Origin: Flavobacteriaceae bacterium
GTDB taxonomy: Bacteria; Bacteroidota; Bacteroidia; Flavobacteriales; Flavobacteriaceae
Length of the DNA stretch: 13,300 nucleotides
Reading direction: 5' to 3'
NCBI GenBank assembly: GCA_021151665.1
Contig: JAGKWW010000066.1
Coordinates: 1-13,300, forward strand
The notes below the pieces were generated by a model. That model searched no databases and was not told the origin of the DNA. It was given only the letters and a program-made list of their open reading frames with translations. Numbering within the stretch: the stretch's first letter is position 1; the number at the start of each line of letters is the position of its first letter. Of the stretch, positions 1 to 6,184 are shown piece by piece. The translations under genes and the position numbers were made by a program.

Positions 1-148
1 CTATAAAAACACACTAAGCCAGTTTGTTAATTATATTATTGATAAACGTATTTATCTGAAAAATATTCAGCTGCAATTGTTAATTTAAACATTGGTTAAA
101 AAGTTAAAATCGCCGTTACTGCCCTCGCCCGTAATAGACATTTATAAT

Positions 149-156
149 TATCTTTG
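149..156 (+). promoter_or_regulatory. Probable folE promoter, -7 element
   Basis: TATCTTTG matches the Bacteroidota -7 consensus TAnnTTTG exactly and lies 31 nt before the chosen folE ATG, predicting a short leader. I see no clear TTG -33 element about 19-20 nt upstream, so the call rests on the -7 match and its position. A transcript from here would start downstream of the alternative TTG start at 92, which supports ATG 188. Confidence 0.5.
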
Positions 157-187
157 CACCACTCATACTAATTGTAAACTTATACGG

Positions 188-859
188 ATGTCCCACAACG
201 AAGATAATAGAGACGAAATAGGAGAAAACCACGTTGCTACCAGCGCCGTTACCCCATTGCGGGCCGATGCATTTGACATTAGTGACGATGAAAAGATAGA
301 ATCGATAAAAAAGGATGTTGAGCGTATTTTACTAACGCTGGGCATGGACCTGACCGACGACAGCCTGAAAGGCACACCCAACCGTGTTGCCAAAATGTTT
401 GTAAAAGAAATATTCGGAGGGTTGAATCCGGCAAAAAAACCGGGTTCTTCTACTTTTGAGAACAAATACAAGTACGGTGAAATGCTGGTAGAAAAGAATA
501 TTACCATCTATTCTACCTGCGAACATCACCTTTTGCCCATTGTAGGCCGCGCACATGTAGCTTACATTTCTAATGGTACCGTAGTAGGGCTGAGCAAAAT
601 GAACCGTATCGTAGATTATTTTGCAAAGCGCCCGCAGGTGCAGGAACGCCTTACCATACAGATTGTACAGGAACTGCAGAAGGTGCTGAATACTGATGAT
701 GTTGCCTGCGTGATCGATGCGAAGCATTTATGCGTAAATTCCCGCGGTATCCGCGATATTGAAAGCAGCACGGTAACGGCGGAATTCGGCGGAAAATTTA
801 AAGAAGAAAATGTAAGGCGCGAATTTCTGGACTACATTAAACTGGATACACAGTTTTAA
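188..859 (+). CDS. folE: GTP cyclohydrolase I (type IA)
   Basis: FolE converts GTP to 7,8-dihydroneopterin triphosphate, the first step of tetrahydrofolate (and pterin) synthesis, in the cytoplasm. The 223-residue protein has the usual family length. The zinc ligands are visible: Cys111 and His114 in the CEHHLLPI motif and Cys182 in HLC, almost the same numbering as the E. coli enzyme. Other family blocks are GTPNRVAKMF, GLSKMNRIVDYFAKRPQVQE and the C-terminal EFGGKF. The first 35 or so residues are an acidic, variable tail. I chose ATG 188 because the frame can only be extended by a TTG at 92, which adds 32 non-conserved residues and lies upstream of the -7 element at 149-156. The stop is 19 nt before cysS, so the two are probably co-transcribed. 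I see no frameshift or missing active-site residue. Confidence 0.96.
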   Translation: MSHNEDNRDEIGENHVATSAVTPLRADAFDISDDEKIESIKKDVERILLTLGMDLTDDSLKGTPNRVAKMFVKEIFGGLNPAKKPGSSTFENKYKYGEMLVEKNITIYSTCEHHLLPIVGRAHVAYISNGTVVGLSKMNRIVDYFAKRPQVQERLTIQIVQELQKVLNTDDVACVIDAKHLCVNSRGIRDIESSTVTAEFGGKFKEENVRREFLDYIKLDTQF

Positions 860-878
860 TATTACACATTAATAATAT

Positions 879-2363
879 ATGCATCTCTATAGCAACCAGC
901 AGTTAAGGATATATAATTCGCTAAGCGGCGAAAAGGAACTTTTTAAGCCCATCCATGAAGGAAGCGTGGGCATGTATGTATGCGGGCCTACCGTGTACAG
1001 CAATGTTCACCTGGGTAACTGCCGCACGTTTATATCTTTCGACCTGGTTTTCCGGTACCTGAAACATTTAGGGTACAAGGTGCGCTATGTGAGGAATATC
1101 ACCGATGTGGGCCATATTGAGGACGATGCAGATGAAGGTGAGGATAAAATCGCTAAAAAAGCCCGCATCGAAAAGCTGGAACCCATGGAGATCGTGCAGC
1201 AATACAGTGTTGATTTTCACCAGATCATGGAGCTTTTCAATACGCTGCCGCCAAGCATAGAGCCAACTGCTACGGGCCACATTGTAGAGCAGATCCAAAC
1301 AATTAAAGAGATACTTGCCAACGGATTCGCTTACGAATCTAAAGGCTCGGTATACTTCGACGTTGTTAAGTTCAATAAGGACCATAATTATGGCAAGCTT
1401 AGCGGGCGCAACATAGAAGATATGATCGCCAACACGCGTGATACCAGCGGGCAGGATGAAAAACGCAACCCGCAGGATTTTGCCCTCTGGAAAAAGGCCG
1501 AGCCGCAGCATATTATGAGATGGCCATCGCCTTGGGGCGACGGTTTCCCCGGATGGCACCTGGAATGTACTGCCATGAGCACCAAATACCTGGGCAACCA
1601 CTTTGATATTCACGGAGGCGGGATGGACCTAAAGTTCCCCCACCATGAATGCGAGATTGCGCAAAATGAAGCCAGCACCGGCCAGACTCCCGTAAACTAC
1701 TGGATGCACGCCAATATGCTTACGCTTAACGGAAAGAAAATGTCGAAAAGTACCGGAAATAATATTTTGCCTCGCGAGATATTTTCCGGAAATACTGACA
1801 AGCTTAGCAAGGCGTTTACCCCTACTGTTGCGCGCTTCTTTATGCTGCAGGCGCATTACAGGAGTGTGCTCGATTTCTCTAACGATGCCATCATCGCAGC
1901 CGAGAAAGGTTTCAGCCGCCTTATGGAAGCTATTGAGTTACTGCCATCCCTTAAACACTCGGGCACCTCTACCATAGATATCAAAGCCTGGAGACAGCTG
2001 TGCTACGATGCCATGAACGACGACTTTAACAGCCCGATACTTATTGCCCAGCTTTTTGAGGGGGTTAAGTTTATCAACCTTGTAAATGATGGCAAGGAAA
2101 CACTTACTGCCGCCGATGCTGAACTGCTTGCAGCAACGCTCAAAGGGTTTGTATTTGACGTACTTGGCCTGAAGGACGAGCGCGCAGCCGAAAGCAGCAA
2201 CGACAAGCTGGAAGGCGTTATCAATATGCTGATTACAATGCGTAACGAAGCCCGTGCAAATAAGGATTTTGCAATGAGCGACCAGATACGCGACCGCCTG
2301 AACGATTTGGGCATTGTAATAAAGGACACCAAGGAAGGGACAACCTTCTCGATAAGCCAATAA
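879..2363 (+). CDS. cysS: Cysteinyl-tRNA synthetase
   Basis: CysS charges tRNA-Cys with cysteine using ATP (class I aminoacyl-tRNA synthetase, cytoplasmic). The 494-residue protein has the full family architecture: the Rossmann catalytic domain with the zinc Cys35 in YVCGPTVYS, a HIGH-type signature that reads HLGN (residues 44-47), the block GFPGWHLECTAMS with the second zinc Cys, HGGGMDLKFPHHECE with the zinc His and Glu, and KMSKS at residues 287-291. It ends in the helical anticodon-binding region, with the typical ANKDFAMSDQIRDRL segment near the C-terminus. The fourth position of HIGH is Asn here instead of His. I recall the same form in other flavobacterial CysS proteins, so it need not mean loss of function. 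The gene starts at ATG 879, 19 nt after folE, and its stop is 2 nt before yidD. Confidence 0.97.
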   Translation: MHLYSNQQLRIYNSLSGEKELFKPIHEGSVGMYVCGPTVYSNVHLGNCRTFISFDLVFRYLKHLGYKVRYVRNITDVGHIEDDADEGEDKIAKKARIEKLEPMEIVQQYSVDFHQIMELFNTLPPSIEPTATGHIVEQIQTIKEILANGFAYESKGSVYFDVVKFNKDHNYGKLSGRNIEDMIANTRDTSGQDEKRNPQDFALWKKAEPQHIMRWPSPWGDGFPGWHLECTAMSTKYLGNHFDIHGGGMDLKFPHHECEIAQNEASTGQTPVNYWMHANMLTLNGKKMSKSTGNNILPREIFSGNTDKLSKAFTPTVARFFMLQAHYRSVLDFSNDAIIAAEKGFSRLMEAIELLPSLKHSGTSTIDIKAWRQLCYDAMNDDFNSPILIAQLFEGVKFINLVNDGKETLTAADAELLAATLKGFVFDVLGLKDERAAESSNDKLEGVINMLITMRNEARANKDFAMSDQIRDRLNDLGIVIKDTKEGTTFSISQ

Positions 2364-2365
2364 TC

Positions 2366-2617
2366 TTGAGCGCGAAAAAGATCCTAATAACGCCATTTAT
2401 ACTGCTTATCCGGTTTTATCAGAAAGGCATCTCCCCATTTTTGCCCGCGGCCTGTCGGTATACTCCCACCTGCTCGCACTACGCAATAGAGGCGCTGCAA
2501 AAGCACGGACTCATCTATGGAAGCTGGCTGGCGCTGAAGCGGATTGTAAGTTGCAACCCGTGGGGCGGGCAGGGATACGACCCGGTGCCGGAAAAGCGCT
2601 GCTCCCATAAACACTGA
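2366..2617 (+). CDS. yidD: YidD, membrane protein insertion efficiency factor
   Basis: This small 83-residue protein belongs to the YidD family (formerly DUF37), which sits at the inner face of the cytoplasmic membrane and aids YidC/Sec-dependent insertion of membrane proteins. The diagnostic blocks are all present: a basic amphipathic N-terminus leading to RFYQKGISP, then CRYTPTCSHYAIEALQKHG, and NPWGGQGYDPVP near the C-terminus. The start must be the TTG at 2366, because there is no in-frame ATG or GTG before the conserved residues. That start lies only 2 nt after the cysS stop, so expression probably depends on translational coupling to cysS. In many bacteria yidD lies between rnpA and yidC. 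Here it is separated from those genes. The next gene, lgt, begins 62 nt downstream and appears to have its own promoter. Confidence 0.93.
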   Translation: MSAKKILITPFILLIRFYQKGISPFLPAACRYTPTCSHYAIEALQKHGLIYGSWLALKRIVSCNPWGGQGYDPVPEKRCSHKH

Positions 2618-2624
2618 AACTTTT

Positions 2625-2654
2625 TTGGCGATGCTAACCAATTGCCTATCTTTA
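2625..2654 (+). promoter_or_regulatory. Probable lgt promoter
   Basis: TTG at 2625-2627, then 19 nt, then TATCTTTA at 2647-2654. This fits the Bacteroidota TTG-(about 19)-TAnnTTTG pattern with one mismatch in the last position. It lies in the 62-nt gap after yidD and would start transcription about 20 nt before the lgt ATG. It could also simply add transcription to read-through from folE-cysS-yidD, as no terminator is visible in this gap. Confidence 0.55.
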
Positions 2655-2679
2655 CTGACAATACAAAAAAACCAATAGA

Positions 2680-3621
2680 ATGATCCGTACATTAAGCATC
2701 GTCTGGAACCCGTCAGAAGGGCTGGACCTTGGTTTCTTCATGATCCGCTACTACAGCCTTATGTTTGTGGTAGCCTTCGCCCTTGGGTGGTTTATCATGA
2801 AAAAGATTTTTGAGCGCGAAGGTGAGTCCATGGAAAAGTTGGACAAGCTTTTTATATACACCCTTATTGCAACATTGCTGGGCGCCAGGCTCGGCCATGT
2901 TTTCTTCTACGACTGGGATTATTACCAAAACCACCTCGAAGAGATACTGCTTCCTTTCCGTTTCCGCCCACAGTTTGAGTTTACAGGCTTCCAGGGGCTG
3001 GCGAGCCACGGTGCTGCTATAGCAATAATCCTTGCCATGATCTATTACAGCAAAAAGATAATCCACCGTCCGTTGCTGTGGATGCTCGACAGAGTTGTAA
3101 TACCAGTGACAAGCGGGGGTATATTTGTACGCCTTGGTAACTTCTTTAACAGTGAGATACTGGGCCGGGAAACGACCTCTGACGTACCTACAGCCATTAA
3201 ATTTATAAGGGGCGAAGAATTGCTCGATAAAAGGGAAGTAGTGGCGAAAACACATATTCCTAATTACAATGATGCTTACCACGCCATAGAAAACAACCCG
3301 AAATTTGCATCAATACTTGAGAGTATACCCTATCGCCACCCGGCCCAGCTTTATGAGGCAGCCGGCTATGTAATTGTGTTTGCCATCATTTACTATATGT
3401 ATTGGAAAACCGACGCCCGTAAAAAGCACGGGCTTATCTTCGGGGTGTTTCTGGTCCTGCTATGGACCGTGCGCTTTATAGTAGAATATGTGAAAGAAAG
3501 CCAGGGCGGATTTGAAAAGGCGCTGCACATATTTTCAACCGGGCAATGGCTGAGCATACCGTTTATCATTGCAGGGTTTATTCTGATCTTTACCGCAAAT
3601 AAGCGCACTGAAACGCTATAA
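2680..3621 (+). CDS. lgt: Prolipoprotein diacylglyceryl transferase
   Basis: Lgt moves the diacylglyceryl group of phosphatidylglycerol to the lipobox cysteine of prolipoproteins, the first step of lipoprotein maturation, in the cytoplasmic membrane. The 313-residue sequence has about seven hydrophobic segments. It carries the Lgt signature RLGNFFNSEILGRET (Arg151, Asn154), the SHG block with His110, HPAQLYEA (from His220) and, near the end, Arg265 and Glu269 in RFIVEY. These correspond to the essential residues of the E. coli enzyme. The protein is somewhat longer than the E. coli one, partly through a hydrophilic stretch of about 50 residues between the GRET block and the HPAQLYE block. ATG 2680 is preceded by an A-rich leader and begins the conserved N-terminal helix. 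A strong terminator starts 18 nt after the stop. The DUF2809 gene converges on it from the other strand. Confidence 0.96.
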   Translation: MIRTLSIVWNPSEGLDLGFFMIRYYSLMFVVAFALGWFIMKKIFEREGESMEKLDKLFIYTLIATLLGARLGHVFFYDWDYYQNHLEEILLPFRFRPQFEFTGFQGLASHGAAIAIILAMIYYSKKIIHRPLLWMLDRVVIPVTSGGIFVRLGNFFNSEILGRETTSDVPTAIKFIRGEELLDKREVVAKTHIPNYNDAYHAIENNPKFASILESIPYRHPAQLYEAAGYVIVFAIIYYMYWKTDARKKHGLIFGVFLVLLWTVRFIVEYVKESQGGFEKALHIFSTGQWLSIPFIIAGFILIFTANKRTETL

Positions 3622-3639
3622 TAGGATATATCACAATCC

Positions 3640-3665
3640 AAACCGCCTTCAGAGGCGGTTTTTTT
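3640..3665 (+). terminator. Rho-independent terminator of lgt
   Basis: AACCGCCT at 3641-3648 pairs with AGGCGGTT at 3653-3660 around a TCAG loop, with one more A-T pair outside, and is followed by a run of seven T (3659-3665). On the + strand this is a strong intrinsic terminator for lgt. On the - strand the hairpin is followed by mixed sequence without a T run, so it should work poorly for the converging operon. The loop contains the stop codon of the - strand DUF2809 gene. Confidence 0.9.
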
Positions 3666-4047
3666 GTACTCTATTGCGAAGAAAAAGTGAGTCGATAACC
3701 ACGGCGAACAATACCCCGATTGTGTAGGCGAGCAGGTCACTCCACAAAAAGCCTGAACCCAATACCAGCCTGCCAAATAAAGTATTACGGAGAGCATCTA
3801 CAAAAGATGAGTGATACAGCTGCGACAACTCTATTGCGAAACATATCGCGAGTGCAGTGAAGGCTTTAAAATAAGCCGATTTTAAAGGAAATAAAAAAGC
3901 CATGACGAAATACATCATCACGGCGTATAGTGTGTCTCCAAGATACAGGTTTATTACATCAGGAAACCAGTGTTTTCGCGTTCTGGAAAGAAGGCCGGCG
4001 CCGATTGTTACAATAGTTGCAACGAGATAACGAAGCCTCAGGTTCAC
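3649..4047 (-). CDS. DUF2809 / VanZ-like small membrane protein
   Basis: This 132-residue protein is almost entirely hydrophobic, with four or five predicted membrane segments. It resembles the DUF2809 family (VanZ-like). The recognisable features are a YLGDTLYAVMMYFVMAFLFP block, an AIELSQLYHSSFVDALRNT block and LGSGFLWSDLLAYTIGV; the paired acidic and polar residues in the membrane (GD, IELSQ, SDLLAY) are typical. The biochemical role of the family is not known. The start is a GTG at 4047, whose G is also the last base of the tonB stop codon (TAGTG), so translation is probably coupled to tonB and the protein is made with the ExbB-ExbD-TonB complex. The last codons and the TGA stop (3649-3651) lie in the hairpin that terminates lgt on the opposite strand. 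The family call rests on remembered motif pattern, not on a search. Confidence 0.78.
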   Translation of the reverse strand: MNLRLRYLVATIVTIGAGLLSRTRKHWFPDVINLYLGDTLYAVMMYFVMAFLFPLKSAYFKAFTALAICFAIELSQLYHSSFVDALRNTLFGRLVLGSGFLWSDLLAYTIGVLFAVVIDSLFLRNRVQKNRL

Positions 4048-4931
4048 TACTCTGTAACTTTAAAGTTATAAACGATCTGGCCCACCTGTTGGTCCGATTC
4101 TCCCGGGTCGAATCTCCATTTGAGCGCCGCTGCCTTAGCCTGCTTTATAAGGCATGGCGAGGCATTCGTACCCCGGCCCGTATCAGCTTTTACAACCCGC
4201 CCTGTACGATCTACTGTAATTTGAACGGTAACCGTACCAAATTCATTACATCCGGCAGGTTCAGACTTGGCGAGAGCTTTACGGCCGGCAAGACTGTAGT
4301 TACCAACACCGGTACCGCGGCCACCGCCACTTCCTCCCCCTGATCCGCTTCCGCTGCCAGGGCCTGTTCCTGTACCATTTCCGCTACCGTTGCCTCCTCC
4401 GGTACCGCCACCGCTTCCTCCGTCGCCGTAATAGCCACCTGAATTGCGGTCACCGCCAAGATTTCCTTTGTTGCCTGCGCGGTCATCATCACCATCACCT
4501 CCGCGGTTGTTGCCGTTCAAGATACTGCTCAGCGCGTCAGATGTCGCTTTGCTCGGCTTTGGCTTTATAGGTTCCGTCGGTTTTGTATCTTCCTTTTTAG
4601 GGTCTTTACGCGTAACAGGCTTAGTGTTTACTACCGCCGGTGCATCATCCAGGTCGCTGGATACCATCTCATCTTCCTGTGCTGCTGCGGGCGCCTGCTG
4701 TTTTACCTTTTCGCTTACATCGAGCACCTCGCTCCGGTAATCTGCACCGGATCCAAATTCGCTGTCGCCGAAGTTAACGGTAACACCGCCTCCGCCCCCA
4801 CCGCCTTCAAGGTCAAGAAGCTCACTTTTCTGAGAATAGCGCGCAAAGATAAGCGCCACAAAAAGCACGGCAAATATCGCTGTGGTTATCGCAAACGATC
4901 TCTTTTCCTGTTGTGTATGCAGTAGCGCCAT
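4047..4931 (-). CDS. tonB: Energy transducer TonB
   Basis: TonB carries the proton-motive force from ExbB-ExbD across the periplasm to outer-membrane TonB-dependent receptors. The 294-residue protein has the expected order: a short cytoplasmic tail, one membrane anchor (about residues 13-30), a run of seven Gly at 43-49, an Ala/Glu/Asp-rich stretch, a Pro/Lys/Thr-rich spacer (about 103-128), a very Gly/Ser/Asn-rich linker (140-210) and a C-terminal TonB/TolA-type domain (about 212-294) ending in WRFDPG and IVYNFKVTE. Two cysteines in that domain (228 and 260) could form a disulfide, as I recall from other flavobacterial TonB proteins. It begins 4 nt after exbD, and its TAG stop shares a base with the start of the DUF2809 gene. 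A TolA-like role is possible because the C-terminal fold is shared, but TonB is the usual partner in this gene order. Confidence 0.88.
   Translation of the reverse strand: MALLHTQQEKRSFAITTAIFAVLFVALIFARYSQKSELLDLEGGGGGGGVTVNFGDSEFGSGADYRSEVLDVSEKVKQQAPAAAQEDEMVSSDLDDAPAVVNTKPVTRKDPKKEDTKPTEPIKPKPSKATSDALSSILNGNNRGGDGDDDRAGNKGNLGGDRNSGGYYGDGGSGGGTGGGNGSGNGTGTGPGSGSGSGGGSGGGRGTGVGNYSLAGRKALAKSEPAGCNEFGTVTVQITVDRTGRVVKADTGRGTNASPCLIKQAKAAALKWRFDPGESDQQVGQIVYNFKVTE
4302..4514 (-). repeat. Glycine-rich low-complexity tract in tonB
   Basis: This is the coding region for TonB residues 140-210, in which 36 of 71 residues are Gly, mixed with Ser, Asn, Thr and Asp. The codons are degenerate GGN triplets and not an exact DNA repeat, so it is imperfect, but length changes by replication slippage are plausible. 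Skewed composition also opens long non-coding frames on the other frames and strand here. Confidence 0.7.
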
Positions 4932-4935
4932 AATA

Positions 4936-5328
4936 TTATTTCGTTGTGGCTATAACAAATTTCAGTTTTAGTCGCACTCCTATTTCTAATAGATTTACCA
5001 TATCCTGAACCTCGAGGTCACGCGGCAGCCGCACAATCACCGTTTTATCGCCGGTAGCCGCTGTCCGTTGCGCGAGCATCCCTTCTATCTGGTCAAAATT
5101 CACTTTCTCCTTATCGATAAAATACTCTTTGTCTCCATTTACAGAAAGGCTGATATGCGCCTTATCCGTTGTGTTATTAGACTTTGCTTTAGGCAGCTGG
5201 AGGTCGATAACATTGGGGTTGGCAAGCGTAGAGATGATGAGGAAGAAAAGCAACAGAAAGAACATGATATCGCTGAGCGCAGAAGCTGCGATCTCGGCAT
5301 GAAAACGTTTATTTCTTTTTACCCTCAT
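4936..5328 (-). CDS. exbD: Biopolymer transporter ExbD
   Basis: ExbD is the single-span partner of ExbB in the proton channel that powers TonB. The 130-residue protein has a basic N-terminus (MRVKRNKRF), one membrane helix at about residues 14-35 with the conserved proton-path aspartate Asp20 in SALSDIMFFLLLF, and a periplasmic domain containing the family blocks NVIDLQLPKA, ISLSVNGDKEYFIDKE and TVIVRLPRDLEVQDMVNLLE. The length is normal for ExbD/TolR. The ATG directly follows the exbB stop codon with no base between them (TAGATG), and the tonB start is 4 nt beyond the exbD stop, so the three are surely one translationally coupled unit. TolR is the alternative name, but the neighbouring TonB-type gene favours ExbD. 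Confidence 0.93.
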   Translation of the reverse strand: MRVKRNKRFHAEIAASALSDIMFFLLLFFLIISTLANPNVIDLQLPKAKSNNTTDKAHISLSVNGDKEYFIDKEKVNFDQIEGMLAQRTAATGDKTVIVRLPRDLEVQDMVNLLEIGVRLKLKFVIATTK

Positions 5329-6024
5329 CTATCGCGTGATTATAGTTATAAACTGGATCACCTGCTTTTGCACACGGTGCGAGAAACCGTCGATTACCAT
5401 GTTAAAATAATGGTATGCCGAATAGGCAATAACGCCGGTAATAAGCCCAAGCGCCGAACTGATCATTTTCTCGTAAAGGCCTTCGGAGATACTACCGATA
5501 CTCACATCGCCCGACTGGGAAATAGTGTAAAATATCTTGATAACACCGGCAATTGTACCTACGAAACCTAAAATTGGCGCCACACCCGATACGAGGCCCA
5601 GCCATCCCAGCTTTTTCTCCATATTTCCAATTTCGACATTGGTAGTCTTCTCCATCATCCCCTCAATCTCACTTAAAGGACGGCCAATTAGGCTAAGGCC
5701 GCTTTCGATGATCTTGCCCTGTGCTGTACCGCTTTTTGCCGCCGCCATCTGCGCCGCGTCTACCCTGCCCTGGCCCAAATGCAGCTGCACCTCGCCAAGC
5801 AATGATGTATCTTCCTTAGTTATCTTACTGTAATATAAGGCCCGCTCAATGATTACGTAAACCGTAAAAAAGAGCAATATGAGGATAGGGATTACCATCA
5901 CCCCACCCTTTAGCAGCAGTTCAAAATAGTTAAGTGATTCTTTTGCCGCCAGTGCTGCGGCTGCCGCTGTTTCGGCCGGAACTGCAAGGGTATCCTGCAG
6001 CGCTAAGAAAAATACGTTTGTCAT
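5329..6024 (-). CDS. exbB: ExbB/TolQ/MotA-family proton channel protein
   Basis: ExbB forms the multimeric membrane channel that couples proton flow to TonB. The 231-residue protein has three predicted membrane segments: about 38-62 (VMVIPILILLFFTVYVIIER), about 141-167 (WLGLVSGVAPILGFVGTIAG) and about 190-212 (SALGLITGVIAYSAYHYF). The signature GFVGTIAGVIKIFYTI followed by SEGLYEKMISSALGLITG is that of the MotA/TolQ/ExbB family. The N-terminus carries an Ala-rich stretch before the first helix. ATG 6024 lies about 20 nt after the predicted transcription start and is the first gene of the exbB-exbD-tonB-DUF2809 operon. TolQ cannot be excluded by sequence alone; the downstream TonB protein is the reason for the ExbB name. 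Confidence 0.92.
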   Translation of the reverse strand: MTNVFFLALQDTLAVPAETAAAAALAAKESLNYFELLLKGGVMVIPILILLFFTVYVIIERALYYSKITKEDTSLLGEVQLHLGQGRVDAAQMAAAKSGTAQGKIIESGLSLIGRPLSEIEGMMEKTTNVEIGNMEKKLGWLGLVSGVAPILGFVGTIAGVIKIFYTISQSGDVSIGSISEGLYEKMISSALGLITGVIAYSAYHYFNMVIDGFSHRVQKQVIQFITIITR

Positions 6025-6050
6025 GCTTTAAATTGGTTTCCTATTATCGG

Positions 6051-6081
6051 TAAAAATACACTTTTGGGTTTTAACCTACAA
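6051..6081 (-). promoter_or_regulatory. Probable exbB operon promoter
   Basis: Read on the - strand: TTG (6081-6079), 20 nt, then TATTTTTA (6058-6051), one mismatch from TAnnTTTG. Transcription would start about 20 nt before the exbB ATG. I looked for a Fur-type operator in 6025-6130, as TonB systems are often iron-regulated, and saw no convincing inverted repeat. A perfect 8-bp palindrome GTTATAAC lies just upstream at 6087-6094, of unknown meaning. Confidence 0.5.
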
Positions 6082-6130
6082 TTACAGTTATAACGAATAT
6101 ATCATTTTTTACGTATGCAAAAAGCGTGCA

Positions 6131-6161
6131 AAAGAAAAACCTGCCGGTTAGGGCAGGTTTT
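6131..6161 (-). terminator. Rho-independent terminator of secDF
   Basis: A 10-bp stem (6136-6145 with 6152-6161; core CCTGCC/GGCAGG) with a 6-nt loop is followed on the - strand by TTTTTCTTT. It begins 24 nt after the secDF stop and separates secDF from the exbB promoter region. Confidence 0.88.
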
Positions 6162-6184
6162 CCATTATTCTGATAAAGCTGTTA

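Noticed and set aside
92..187. In-frame extension of folE from a TTG codon at 92
   Set aside because: The extra 32 residues are unlike the family, and the -7 element TATCTTTG lies downstream of this start. ATG 188 gives the normal FolE length.
1068..1613. Long antisense open frame inside cysS, and similar ones inside folE, lgt, secDF and gyrB
   Set aside because: Each lies wholly within a strongly conserved gene on the other strand, shows no recognisable domain and has no promoter or leader of its own.
4017..4498. Open frames on both strands across the tonB glycine-rich region
   Set aside because: They are by-products of the GGN-rich composition. They have no family resemblance, and the tonB frame explains the region.
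6025..6130. Fur box or other iron-responsive operator before exbB
   Set aside because: No inverted repeat resembling a Fur site was found. The GTTATAAC palindrome is too short to name.
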